64,000 nt of DNA from assembly GCA_026413225.1 (NCBI GenBank), contig CM048557.1, positions 23,104,871 through 23,168,870 on the forward strand, read 5' to 3'. Under the pieces are notes generated by a model. The model had not been told where the DNA came from. It worked only from the letters and a program-made list of their open reading frames with translations, and made no database searches. Numbering within the stretch: the stretch's first letter is position 1; the number at the start of each line of letters is the position of its first letter. A program made the position numbers and the translations under genes. The DNA comes from Otis tarda. Taxonomy: Eukaryota > Chordata > Aves > Otidiformes > Otididae. This document shows positions 1 to 10,900 of the stretch, piece after piece.

Positions 1-2
1 CG

Positions 3-2708
3 ATTGTGCGGCAGGATAACTATGACCTGGTTGCCATTACTGAAACGTGGTGGGACCACTCCCACGACTGGAGTGCTGCGATGGAAGGCTACAAGCTCTT
101 CAGAAGGGATAGACGAGGAAGGAAGGGTGGTGGTGTGGCCCTTTATATTAAAGACTATTTTGATGTTGAAGAGCTTGGGGTTGGGAATGATACAGTTGAG
201 TGTCTATGGATAAGGATAAGAGGAAAGGCCTGCAGGGGTGACATCGTGGTGGGGGTCTGTTATAGACCGCCTAATCAGGATGAAGAGAAGGACAAGGCGT
301 TCTATGAGCAGCTTGAGCGAGTCGCGCAATCGCCAGCACTCGTTCTTGTGGGAGACTTCAACTTCCCTGATATATGCTGGGAATATCATACAGCGCAGAG
401 GAAACAGTCCAAAAGGTTCCTAGAGGGTGTGGAAGATAGTTTCCTTATGCAGCTGGTACGAGAGCCTACCAGGGGTGGTGCCCTGATTGACCTGCTCTTT
501 GCTAATAGAGAAGGTCTGGTGGGAGACGTGAAGGTTGGGCACTGTCTTGGGCAGAGCAACCATGAAATTGTAGAATTCTCTATTCTTGGAGATGTCAGAA
601 GGATCACTAGCAGAATGGCTATCCTGAACTTCAAGAGGGCGGACTTTGACTTGTTCAGGACGCTTGTTGCGAGGGTCCCTTGGGAGTCGCTCCTTAAGGG
701 TAAAGGGGTCCAGGAAGCCTGGACGCTCCTCAAGATGGAGATCTTAAAGGCACAAGAACAGGCTGTTCCTGAATGCCGTAAGGCGAGCCGTAGGGGAAGA
801 AGACCGGTGTGGATGAACCGGGAACTATTGTTGAGGCTCCGGAAGAAAAAGAGAGTCTATGTCCTCTGGAAGAAGGGACAGGCTACTTGGGGAGATTACA
901 AAGAAGTTTCTAAGGTATGCAGGGAGGAAGTTAGGAAGGCAAAAGCTCAGCATGAACTCAGATTGGCCACTGCAGTAAAAGAGAACAAGAAATCCTTTTA
1001 CAAATATATCAGTGGTAAGAGAAGAAATAAGGAGAATTTACACCCTTTACTTGATGCAGCGGGGAATGTGATCACTGAGGATAAGGAGAAGGCTGAGGTC
1101 CTCAACGCCTTCTTTACTTCTGCCTTTAATAGGCAGATCAGTTATCCTCAGGGCACTTTATGCCCTAATCTGGAAGTCTGGGATGCCAGGCCGATTACAC
1201 CCCCTGTGGTACAGGTGGAGACAGTTAGAGAGCTCCTTCTCCATCTGGACTGCCACAAGTCCATGGGACCGGACGGGCTCCATCCTAGGGTGCTAAGGGA
1301 GTTGGTGGGGGTGATTGCCGAGCCGCTCTCGGCCATCTACCAGCGCTCCTGGTTATCTGGGGAGGTCCCGGAGGACTGGAGGCTTGCCGATGTGACTCCC
1401 ATCTACAAGAAGGGCCGTAAGGAGGATCCAGGGAACTACAGGCCTGTCAGCCTGACCTCAGTACCTGGGAAAGTTATGGAGCAAATCATCTTGGGTGAGA
1501 TCACTCGGCATATGAGTGGCATCCAGGGGATCAGGCCCAGCCAGCACGGGTTCACGAAAGGCAGGTCGTGCTTGACCAACCTCATTTCCTTTTACGACTG
1601 GGTGACCAGACTGGTGGATGAGGGAAAGGCTGTTGATGTGGTCTACCTGGACTTCAGCAAAGCCTTTGACACGGTCTCTCACAGTATTCTCCTAGGGAAA
1701 CTGGCTGCCTGTGGACTGGGTAGGTATACCCTTCTTTGGATAAAGAACTGGCTAGGGAGCCGTGCCCAGCGGGCAGTAGTTAATGGAGTCAAGTCCAGCT
1801 GGCAGCCTGTTACAAGTGGTGTCCCCCAGGGGTCGGTACTTGGGCCCATCTTGTTCAATATCTTTATTGATGACCTAGACGAGGGGATTGAGTGTACCCT
1901 CAGTAAGTTTGCAGATGACACCAAGTTGGGTGGCGGTGTTGATCTGCCTGAGGGTAGGGAGGCCCTTCAGAGGGATCTGGATAGGCTGGATCGCTGGGCT
2001 GAGCTGAATAGGATGAGGTTCAACAAGGCCAAGTGTCGGGTCCTGCACTTTGGCCACAACAACCCCATGCAGTGCTATAGGCTCGGAGCTGAGTGGCTGG
2101 AGGATTGTGAAGAGGAAAGGGACCTGGGGGTCTTGGTTGATGCTCAGCTGAACATGAGCCGACAGTGTGCCCAGGTGGCCAAGAGGGCCAACGGCATCCT
2201 GGCCTGCATTAGAAATAGTGTGGCCAGCAGGAGCAGGGAGGTAATCATCCCCCTGTATTCGGCACTGGTGAGGCCGCACCTCGAGTATTGTGTTCAGTTT
2301 TGGGCCCCTCACTACAAGAAAGACATTGAAGCCCTGGAACGTGTCCAGAGAAGGGCAACAAAGCTGGTGAGGGGTCTGGAGCACAAGTCTTATGAGGAGC
2401 GGCTGAGAGAGTTGGGATTGTTTAGTCTGGAGAAGAGGAGGCTCAGGGGAGACCTCATTGCACTCTATAGCTTCCTGAAGGCAGGTTGTGATGAACAGGG
2501 GTTTGGCCTCTTCTTCCAGGCAACAAGCAGGACCCGAGGAAATGGCCACAAGTTGTACCAAAGGAGGTTTAGATTGGATGTGAGGAAAAACTTTTTCTCT
2601 CAAAGAGTGGTCAGGCACTGGAATGGCCTGCCCAGGGAGGTGGTGGAGTCGCCGTCCCTGGCAGTGTTCAAGAGGCGGCTTAATGAGAAGCTACAAGATA
2701 TGGTTTAG
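3..2708 (+). CDS. CR1 ORF2 protein: endonuclease-reverse transcriptase, 5' partial
   Basis: The frame is open from the window edge to TAG at 2706-2708, about 900 codons. The true start is upstream; residues here count from position 6. The N-terminal part is an APE-like endonuclease: ITETWWD with Glu13, GDFN at 116-119, and SNH at 184-186 where the family norm is SDH. The reverse transcriptase follows: HKSMGPDG near 417-424, NYRPVSL 477-483, QHGFTKGRS from 513, motif [11 protein letters not shown] with Asp549, SGVPQGS 604-610, and motif C FADD 635-638 with both catalytic aspartates. The C-terminal CR1 domain ([20 protein letters not shown]) is complete. The protein would nick target DNA and copy the element's RNA by target-primed reverse transcription. 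Lack of stops or frameshifts suggests a fairly young copy; the Asp-to-Asn change may impair nicking. Confidence 0.95.
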   Translation: MVRQDNYDLVAITETWWDHSHDWSAAMEGYKLFRRDRRGRKGGGVALYIKDYFDVEELGVGNDTVECLWIRIRGKACRGDIVVGVCYRPPNQDEEKDKAFYEQLERVAQSPALVLVGDFNFPDICWEYHTAQRKQSKRFLEGVEDSFLMQLVREPTRGGALIDLLFANREGLVGDVKVGHCLGQSNHEIVEFSILGDVRRITSRMAILNFKRADFDLFRTLVARVPWESLLKGKGVQEAWTLLKMEILKAQEQAVPECRKASRRGRRPVWMNRELLLRLRKKKRVYVLWKKGQATWGDYKEVSKVCREEVRKAKAQHELRLATAVKENKKSFYKYISGKRRNKENLHPLLDAAGNVITEDKEKAEVLNAFFTSAFNRQISYPQGTLCPNLEVWDARPITPPVVQVETVRELLLHLDCHKSMGPDGLHPRVLRELVGVIAEPLSAIYQRSWLSGEVPEDWRLADVTPIYKKGRKEDPGNYRPVSLTSVPGKVMEQIILGEITRHMSGIQGIRPSQHGFTKGRSCLTNLISFYDWVTRLVDEGKAVDVVYLDFSKAFDTVSHSILLGKLAACGLGRYTLLWIKNWLGSRAQRAVVNGVKSSWQPVTSGVPQGSVLGPILFNIFIDDLDEGIECTLSKFADDTKLGGGVDLPEGREALQRDLDRLDRWAELNRMRFNKAKCRVLHFGHNNPMQCYRLGAEWLEDCEEERDLGVLVDAQLNMSRQCAQVAKRANGILACIRNSVASRSREVIIPLYSALVRPHLEYCVQFWAPHYKKDIEALERVQRRATKLVRGLEHKSYEERLRELGLFSLEKRRLRGDLIALYSFLKAGCDEQGFGLFFQATSRTRGNGHKLYQRRFRLDVRKNFFSQRVVRHWNGLPREVVESPSLAVFKRRLNEKLQDMV

Positions 2709-2779
2709 TAGCTGTGACAGCAATGGTAGTGGGAAGACGGTTGGACTAGATGATCTTATAGGTCCCATCCAACCATGTG

Positions 2780-2811
2780 ATTCTATGATTCTATGATTCT
2801 ATGATTCTATG
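2780..2811 (+). repeat. CR1 terminal octamer repeat (ATTCTATG)x4
   Basis: Four perfect tandem copies of ATTCTATG end the element. In CR1 this short tandem repeat replaces the poly-A tail of other LINEs and is part of the 3' region the reverse transcriptase recognises. Confidence 0.95.
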
Positions 2812-5187
2812 TTCGTTAACAACACAAATGTATTCCCCTGTCTGCAAAAGGAACATACTTTTTTCTTGACGTTTTATCATAATATTGTAGAGTAGATGGA
2901 TGACTAGGGGTAAGTGATTACATTAATACTAACAAAATTATGTGGAATGTTGTATTTTTTATGTAGTTTTTTTGAGTAGTCTATTTTACATTCTGCAAAT
3001 TAACACTATGTTCTCTTAGCACCAAAGGGAATTAACCAAAAGCATCTTGCACAAAAGCATAAGCAAACAGTTTAGAATGTAATTTCTTTTAATAACAGCA
3101 ATGTCCCCTAAGGAAGTGAGAGATCACTTCTCTAAGAATGTTTGTTGTAGGGCTAAATTAACTTTGATAAGAGCCAAATCACTGCTTTTGTTACTCTGCA
3201 TTACCCTAAATAATAAATATTGTTAGGTAATTATTTGAAACAAAAAAAAAAAAAAAGAAGAGATGCAGATTCCTTTATTTTTCCACTCAGACGTGCAAAT
3301 AGAACAAGCTGAAATTACACATTTGTCAGGTAAGTGGTTATTAAAAGAAATATTCTTAGTGCGTTTGCCACAGAGAGGAAGGCAAATGCTAGTAACTTTT
3401 TCTCGTCCTGTAAGAGAATTTTATCTCATGTTTAGTATTTATGAGATAGGGTTTTCTAAACAGCATGAGACTTAAGATCAACAAATTCATCTCTGTCTGC
3501 AATTGTCAAAACTTCATGCTTCAGAAAAAGATAAAAGAATTTTTTTAGTTACTTTCAGAAACTAGATAAAACTAAAATCCGATGTGCTGCTTGGAAACAC
3601 ATATTAAATTCTTATGTTATTGTTGATGATAGGATGTGAAATAAATCTGAAGAAAAAAAATCAGTGATAAAGGACAGAGGTGAAAATACTATCTTTTACA
3701 ATCCTTTTTTGAACTTCTGCATTTCTTCAATTTTCAAGAGGCGATCCAATAATTTATTGCAGATTTTTCTGTTTCAAAAGTGAAATAAGTTAGTGAACGC
3801 CAGGCTTTACTTTCATTTGGCAGACACAGCTTTTCGTAAAAATGTAAAGCATTAATCAAATAAGAGAAATGACCAGAATATAATTACTTACTGTAAGGAA
3901 ATTGAAGAATGAGAGCAAATGAGCTCTTGGATCATGCTAAGGCCATGCTATGCTCAAAATCAAAAGCTGTCTGTTAATTTCTCTGCTGTCTATTTTTTTT
4001 TTTTAATCAGAGGAATATAATTTTCTTTTCATATTAAGACACAATAAAGCAGAAAAGCCTATAGCATTTTTTTGTGTTGAAAGCCATGTTGCATTTGAAG
4101 TTCTTAAATCTTTCTGAAAAATTTGGTGTGTTCTTTAGTGGTCCTGTGTAAATTTATTTGTTCCCAGAAGCAAAAGAATTTAAATTAATTTAGAATGTAT
4201 TGCGTTGTCATGTGATGCGTGGAAACTTACAGTCTTTTTTTTTTCCTTTACGACTTTCCAAATTGAAAAGATATTAATAGAGAGGGTGAAGAGGTAGTTA
4301 TAGCGAACTTCTGTGAAGAATCTTACTTATCTATTCATGGAATAAGCAGTTCTGTTTAGGAAAGGAAGGTATTTGAGAAGGCAGTTGACTAGACTGAAAA
4401 AAGTCCTCCAAAATTTCTCCAAAATACCTTAACTCACAGAGGCATATCTATTAATAAATTAAAAAAAAAATTGTGGTATATAATTGTGCTGGGGAGCATG
4501 TAGCAGCCCTACTCACCAACAAGGAATTAACTATTCTGTGAAGACAGAAAGCAATATAAGTAAATGGGCCATTTGGACATCACTAGTCGTAAAATTGTAT
4601 ACTTCCCCAGAGAAAGTTAAGTTTCCCTTTCAGGGACGATTTCCTTCATCCCTTGCCACATACTTTTTTAATGATGTTCATGTTAGGCTTGTCAGTGGAC
4701 TTTTAATATCTTTCACAAAGCATTGTGTTAGCCAATCAGAAAATCCTTCTGTGCATTCGTTTTATGAAAAGGGAATTTTAAAAGGTCGATGCCTTCTACA
4801 ATATTTTGGAAGTTATTTTTACTTTTGTATTTAAGATGTCTATAAGTTCTGAAAGCATTAATTGTCAACATACATAACACCATAAAGTTATTGAAGATGA
4901 GGAAGTTAATTTGCATTCGTCATCATAACTAAACCATAAAGGAATTAACTAATCATTCTCATTAACTTTTACTGGTGAACACAGAAATGCACCTCTACTG
5001 TTATGCAGAGTAGAAATTCATGCAGATGTTAATTATGTTAACAAAATATGGTAGGCAAAGAGAATAAATGCCAAGTTTATGGATATTATTTTCTTTTTCA
5101 TTATCCTTAAAACACAATGAAAGGAAAAAAAAGAGTAGGTAGATAAGTTAAAAAAAGTAGTAGCTGAAGCATACAAACCAGATATTA
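2812..5187. other. AT-rich region without a recognisable gene
   Basis: Only short ORFs without protein-like composition are present. There are poly-A/T runs, for example 3242-3255 and 3992-4005. I see no repeat family or RNA gene. Confidence 0.6.
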
Positions 5188-5192
5188 CACAT

Positions 5193-5806
5193 TGTGATGG
5201 TTTAGCCCGAATCACCACACAGTTTCTCGCTCCCCCTCCCCAGGGGAATGGGGGAGAGAATTGGGAAGGAAAGAAAACTCGTGGGTTGAGATAAAGATAA
5301 TTTACTAAAATAAAAAGGGAAAACTACAATAATAATAGAATATAAGGATATTAAAATATACAAAGTGAACAATATGTGTTTTTTCACCACCCGATGTCCC
5401 AATGACCGATACAGCCCGTCCCGAGCAGCGATCACGGAAACAAAACTGAGTGGCAAGCAAAGGAGCAAAAGGGAGCCAGCAAGGTAGAGGGAACGATGCC
5501 AGCAAAACGAGCAGGAAAGATGGATGCCAGGAAAGCAGCTACCCACCCTCGCCTGCCCCCATGAGCATGACATTTATGGCATGGAATACTCTCTTTGGCC
5601 GGTTTGGGTCAATTATTCTGTCTGTCTTTCTCCCAGATTCCTGCATCTGCAAATTAGCGAGACTTGGAAAGCAGGACGGTGTCCTTGGTCTTATTCACAA
5701 CAACTGGTATCATCAGGGTGTTTATCAACATTCTTCACACACGAAATCCAAAACATACCAGCTCCTGAGAGGAAAAGTTAACTCCATCCCTGCCAAAACC
5801 AGGACA
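5193..5806 (-). mobile_element. Solo LTR of an endogenous retrovirus, small (about 0.6 kb) family
   Basis: Read on the minus strand it begins TGTCCTGGTTTTGGCAGGGA at 5806 and ends in GGGCTAAACCATCACA at 5193, so it has TG...CA termini. It matches the plus-strand LTR at 24257-24833 along its length, which defines both ends. The flanks CACAT (5188-5192) and TACAT (5807-5811) agree at four of five bases, consistent with a 5-bp target duplication with one mutation. A likely poly-A signal AGTAAA lies at 5301-5306 on the minus strand. Compared with the other copy it lacks a nine-base stretch containing the TATA box. No internal retroviral genes adjoin it. The short ORFs across it are by-products, not genes. 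The class (ERVL- or ERVK-like) is not settled. Confidence 0.85.
5301..5306 (-). promoter_or_regulatory. Probable LTR polyadenylation signal AGTAAA
   Basis: The plus strand reads TTTACT, so the LTR strand reads AGTAAA, an accepted variant of AATAAA. It occupies the same place as AGTAAA at 24716-24721 in the sister LTR. Confidence 0.45.
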
Positions 5807-5811
5807 TACAT

Positions 5812-6785
5812 CCATTCCATTTTTCTCAGAGTTATGTCTGGCTTCCATGCAGTCACAGGTGAACGTCTGGAACGGTTCAAATTGTCAGTAGATGGAAGAT
5901 TGAACTCAGGAGCACAGTAATGACTCATGTGTGGTAGAAGAAATTAACCTTCACAGATTTGTGTAAGAGCTGTAGAATTGATATCAAAACTTCATGGAGG
6001 TGATTAAACTTTAAGAACTTCAACTGCTGTGTAGCTACTTGATCAAATAGCAAATGATAGGATACCCACAAAAGTGGATATGATTTTTCTAAACAGTTAG
6101 TGATAAATGATATCTCAGTTTGACTACTGCCAATGTGAAAAACTTCAAAAACAAATGGATTTTCTACTCAAATGAATCTTTCTGAAGATAAGATTAATTT
6201 CACAAGCACATACTAGTCACCTCAAAATACGAGGCAAATTTGTAGTGGTGCCTGTAGTCAATTGGGGACAAATTTAACACCAAGCCTAAAGCACTTGCCA
6301 CCTACTGTATGAATACACTTGTTCAGCATCTGACAGTATTTTTATCCAAAATGCCTTTGGATGTTTACATTGGAACCTGTTAGACTGATCTTTGTTAACG
6401 CTGAGGATAGAAAACTTAGCAGACTGGATCAGACCAAAGGGCCGTCAAAGCCCCTGTAATCTGCAAAGCCAGTAGGTTTCCAGTAAGGGCAAGGAGAATT
6501 ATCAGGAATGTATGGAAGGAAAATTTTACAAATCCAGAACACATTCAAGAGCATAGTCCTCTTTTTTCCTTCTACAGAATACTAACTTTCAGAAACCAGC
6601 TTTTTAGGGACCTTCTGATTCTCCCCTTTGATGAGACTATGACAAACATTCTGACATTGAGTTGAATTGACATTGACACTGAAACTAATGACAGAAAAAA
6701 AAAAAAAGACTTGGAATATAAATGGGAACAAATTAACTGACTAGTGTAGGATAGAGGAATTGGATGAGATCTCACACGTTTTTAT
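5812..6785. other. AT-rich region without a recognisable gene
   Basis: This is non-coding sequence between two LTR insertions. It includes a poly-A run at about 6695-6708. No feature was recognised. Confidence 0.6.
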
Positions 6786-6790
6786 AGAGC
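6786..6790. repeat. Target-site duplication AGAGC, left copy
   Basis: AGAGC directly precedes the LTR terminus TGTCGTAG at 6791 and recurs at 7939-7943, directly after the other terminus. Confidence 0.85.
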
Positions 6791-6972
6791 TGTCGTAGTT
6801 CAGCCCCGATTGGGACCAGACTACGCAGTCTCTCTCTCACTCCCCCCACGTTCCGAGAGAACAGGAAGAGAAAATATAAGAAAAACGGCTCGAGGTTTGA
6901 GATAAGGACAGGGAGAAATCCTTAAAGTTACCGTTATGGGCAAAACAGACTCGACTTGGGGAAAACTATTCA

Positions 6973-6978
6973 TTTATT
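6973..6978 (-). promoter_or_regulatory. LTR polyadenylation signal AATAAA
   Basis: The plus strand reads TTTATT. It sits about 180 bases before the LTR 3' end, the expected place for the R/U5 signal. Confidence 0.5.
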
Positions 6979-7758
6979 ACTACAAACAGCAGGATAATGA
7001 GACAGAGAACAAGATAACCTCCATCCACCCCTCCCTCTTCCCAGGCTTAACATTATCTCTACTACCTTCTCCCCCGCCCCCGAGCGGCACAGGGGGAAGA
7101 GGGAATGGGGGTTGCAGTCAGTTCATCATATGTTGTTTCACGCCGCTACTTCATGGTCGGGGGAAGAACTCCTCACATTCCTCCCCTGCTCCATCGTGGG
7201 GTCCCTCCCACGGGCCACAGTCCTTTGTGGAACTGCTCTGGCGTGGGTCATCTCTTCCACGGAGTACAGTCTCTCCAGAACCGCTGTCCCAGCGGGCCCT
7301 CCACGGGCCACAGTCGCCTTCAGGCATCCACCTCCCCCGGTACGGGGTCCTTCACGGGCTCCAAGTGGATCTCTGCTCCTCCGTGGACCTCCATGGGCTG
7401 CAGGGGCACAACCTGCTCCACCATGGTCGTCACCACAGGCTGCAGGGGAATCTTGGCCAGGAGCCGCATTACTCCTCCCCCTCCTTTCTGAACTGACCTT
7501 GGCGTCTGCAGCCGTTCCTCACAACAGGGTGGCAGATGTCTCTCAGGATCTTTTTTTTACATCTTATTCAATTCTCATCTCCTCTCCACTTCTTGCAGCC
7601 GGGCCGGACCGGGTCGGGCCCAGTCGGCTGCCTGGCGAGAGGCCAGAGGGTGAGGCCTGCAAGGCCCATGAGGCCTGCGCCTCCCCCTCTGCGCCTCTGC
7701 CCCCGCTCAGCTTCTTCACATCTTCTCTTCTCTCTTTTTTTTTTTTGTTTTCCCCTTC

Positions 7759-7765
7759 TTAAATA
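7759..7765 (-). promoter_or_regulatory. TATA-like box of the LTR
   Basis: The minus strand reads TATTTAA inside a block (GATAACG..TATTTAAGAAGG) shared with 34742-34748 and 63459-63465. Conservation across three copies supports a promoter role. Confidence 0.45.
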
Positions 7766-7938
7766 CGTTATCGCAGAGGCGTTATCACGGAACATTCTGC
7801 TACCAATCGGCTCGGCCTTGGCCAGCAGCAGGTCCGCCCTAGGCCCGGCCGAGTCCACTGAACAAAAGGGAGCGACTTCTAGCAGTTTCCTACAGAAGCT
7901 ACCACCTTAGGCCCCCCCTCACTAACAAAACCACGACA

Positions 7939-7943
7939 AGAGC
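7939..7943. repeat. Target-site duplication AGAGC, right copy
   Basis: This is identical to 6786-6790 and abuts the CCACGACA terminus. Confidence 0.85.
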
Positions 7944-10900
7944 CTAGAAACCACTGTTGGGGAAAAGGGCTTGTTTCTCACATGTAACCTTGTTTTAGGC
8001 CTGGGAGACTGCCATCACAAATGCTATTTCCCTGTTCCTTTCTCAGACTTTTAAAGAGATGAATTGCATATGGTCCAAAGTGGTCTTGGTCAAGAGGTAG
8101 TTTTTATGAAGCTTGAATATAAGAGACATATCAAGAGCTGGTATATAGTGAAAAGGAATAGATTTTTGTGTCACAGCCTATTTGGAATTAAGACAAATTT
8201 AGTAAATAAGAAGTGTATGAGATCATGGTTTCAACTAATAACTGTTAGTATTGTAGTTACAAAAATTATCTAAAATAAAGAGAAGTAAAAGGGAGGGATA
8301 AGATTGTAGGTGTGAGCTGTAAAGGTTTACCTGACTTTATCAAGAGTGTTTGTAAACATCTTGGGAAAACAAAAGCCATGGGAAAACATATACTCCTTCC
8401 TTGAACACAGAAAAAAAATCCCCACATCCCGAGGCTTGTTTTTTGCCTGTTTAAGAGAGACAGCAGAGTGAGGTCTTTTGAAAATGTGGCTTGGTGGAAA
8501 TACTAGAGGAATGGAGAGCTATTAAAATTGCCAAGGTTATAGGCAAGTGATATAGAAACAGCAAACACTGCAGCTGTAGAAAATTAAGTAATTCAGTCAA
8601 AGGAAACAAAATTCAAAGACAACAAGAGGCAGACAGTTCAGATGAGCAGATCTATAGAAGCAGAAGTTAGTTGTAACATTAGTTACACCAGAAACATCGG
8701 TAGTCAATCCGTCTGGGAAAACATTATGTACAAAACTTCTAGCATATCCAGTGAAATAGCAGCTGTAGGCAACCTAGCCTTTTTCATCCCGTTGAGAAGA
8801 GAAAGTAGCACAACCTAACTTATACATCAGCTACAATAGCATGTAATCACAATCAGATTCTCATTTCATTCATCTGTGGTTATAAAGTGTTACTTCCATC
8901 TTGTTAGCTCATCAGCAGCGTCCAATTTTATTTTACCAAGGACTGCAAAGACCAAAGAAAGTGTCTCTGGACTAGAGATTCTTTTTGTCTATCTGAATAA
9001 TATATTGTATTCTACCTGGTTTCTTTAGGGTGGTTTATGATACAGATTCTTAAAAGACGAAAATGTAGTGCAATATGCAGAGTAATTACAACAACAAGAA
9101 AGAGTTTGTAAGGGAGCTTAAGTTGTCAAATGGTCTTTTGTTACAGCACTGACCATGAAATAGCTTCAAAAGAGTCTGATAGCACCCAAGGAAACCTGTG
9201 TATATGGTTCTTCTAGGAAATGCTCTGGTCAAATTCTGTTGTGACTTGAGGAAAAGGAAAAGCGAGCACTCAGTGGCAGAAAGTCATGAGGTTTAACTCT
9301 GTTGGAATGTGTACTACATTCTGTGAAGACTTTGTAACTTTTAGGGCTATTTGGGTTATTATATCCATTTAAATACTTTTTAAAAAATTGCTGTGTGGAT
9401 TATAAAGTAATGTTCCAAAACAGATCCTGCCACGTTATATGTAACTCATTCCTTCGACTTCATGTCTAAAGAGCTGATGATTTTTGCAATCTATAATGCA
9501 TATAAAATGCATTAATATTAAAAATAAATTTGGTCATTTTTCTGAGGTTTGGATCTAACTATATATGTTTACCCAGACTTACAATACTTGACCTGTGAAG
9601 TAGGATAAAATAATTCTAAACCCATTTTTCTAAATCTTAAAGCCCAAGGAAATCCTTTCTGTTTTTGAGATGGACTATCTCCAGAATTCTCATTCATGAA
9701 ATAACTAAGTCTTGATTTTTTTTTTGCAATTATCTTAACTTGTTGTCCCCCATTTTTCTGTGTTTAATTTGTCAGGGGGTTTACTGTCCCAACTTCTGTT
9801 ACAATTTTGTAGGTTAGTTGTTATAAATGAGAGGCAGCAATGTGTACTAACTCATAAGTATTTATCTAATGCACATCCGTAAGGCTATTTAAAATTCTCA
9901 GAAGGAACGTGCATAAACCAGTAACATTTAAAAAAAAAAAAACAGAAGAAAAACCAACCACAAATCCATTTTATCACTGTAAGATGCTCCGCTGAAATTT
10001 TCTTCCAGATTAGTTCCATTTGCAGTTTTGAATCTGATACGTAAACTTTCCGGAGCCATTCATCAGGCCAGCCTTGAGTGTTCAAGCCTGAAAACTGTAA
10101 TCCTTTCATTAAAATTGATAAAAGTAGATACTATAGAAATTATGAGTCAGCCAAAGCAATATTAAAATATTTCAGTTTTAAAAATTAATTTAATGTGGAA
10201 GGGACTAACTATTGACAATCTGCAGGGATTACCCTAAGATCCACCTATGCTTATTCTCCAAACTTTTCTGGGGTAAAATTAACTGAAAAGGTCATGCACT
10301 TGTTGACTTCACTTTGAAAGTGTTGGGCAATTCTAACGTAATGAGGACTGGGATTGTCTGATCTCCACAACCAGGAATAACAGTAAATATTTCTATTAGA
10401 CTGATACATTCTTAACTGGTGATGGGTTTAGAATAATAAAGAAAGAGACTGTATGTTATACCATAATGGAATATTATAGCTTATTTGGAATCATTCCACA
10501 GTGAAGTTAGAGGAGATGAGAATAGGAGGTATAAAAATCCATGTACTGCTCATGAAGAAAATGTATTCCTGAACCCTAGAAGCTTGTCCATTAAGCATAT
10601 CTGTGGTGGGAGATGGGGGCAGAGAGAAGTTTTTTTTAAAAAAAAAAAACAGGGAAAAAAATTAGGCATAAAAACTATGATTTGTCATATTTCCTTTTTT
10701 TTTTCTTTCTTTCTTTTCTGTTCTGTTTGCAAATCAGAATTTTTAATTAACTAAATGTAACGCTCAATCCAAAGTTCTCAGAATAACAAAAGGTGCCATT
10801 GCCGGTGAAAGACAAACTGGATTACAGCTATGAGCTATAGCTCAGGTTTCATGCTGTTTTAAAAACAAGAAAGTATAGCTTCAAATTGTAGGAATTTGAT

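Larger units (their letters stand above)
1..2811 (+). mobile_element. CR1 LINE retrotransposon, 5' end outside window
   Basis: This is a non-LTR retrotransposon of the CR1 clade. It contains a long open ORF2, a short 3' UTR (2709-2779) and four exact copies of the octamer ATTCTATG at 2780-2811, which mark the CR1 3' end. ORF1 and the first residues of ORF2 lie left of the window, so the element may be longer or full length. Its ORF2 (for example RLGAEWLED and [10 protein letters not shown]) differs from the other sizable RT-bearing copies here ([19 protein letters not shown]), so it belongs to a separate CR1 subfamily. No target duplication was sought because CR1 does not usually leave a clear one. 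Confidence 0.97.
6791..7938 (-). mobile_element. Solo LTR, large (about 1.15 kb) GC-rich family
   Basis: The termini are inverted: TGTCGTAG on the left and CCACGACA on the right, a near-perfect eight-base inverted repeat flanked by exact 5-bp duplications. The orientation is minus: on that strand a TATA-like TATTTAA near 7759-7765 precedes the GC-rich body, and AATAAA at 6973-6978 lies near the 3' end. It is related to the LTRs at 34557-35649 and 63294-64000. It is rich in CpG (for example 7598-7645) where those copies show TG or CA, suggesting it is the youngest or least methylated. A 5-bp duplication fits ERVL-like elements, but class is an inference. Proline- and serine-rich ORFs across it are GC-driven artefacts. 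Confidence 0.9.

Noticed and set aside
2780-2811. Regular short repeat array that might suggest a CRISPR
   Set aside because: The octamers are contiguous without spacers and are the standard CR1 3' end; the genome is eukaryotic.
5450-5920. 156-codon plus-strand frame
   Set aside because: It runs antisense through the LTR and out into flanking DNA, so it cannot be a conserved gene.
7105-7910. Several long plus-strand frames rich in Pro, Ser and Gly
   Set aside because: They lie antisense inside a GC-rich LTR; the shadow frames at 34710-35316 and 63547-63987 recur because these are LTRs of the same type, not genes.
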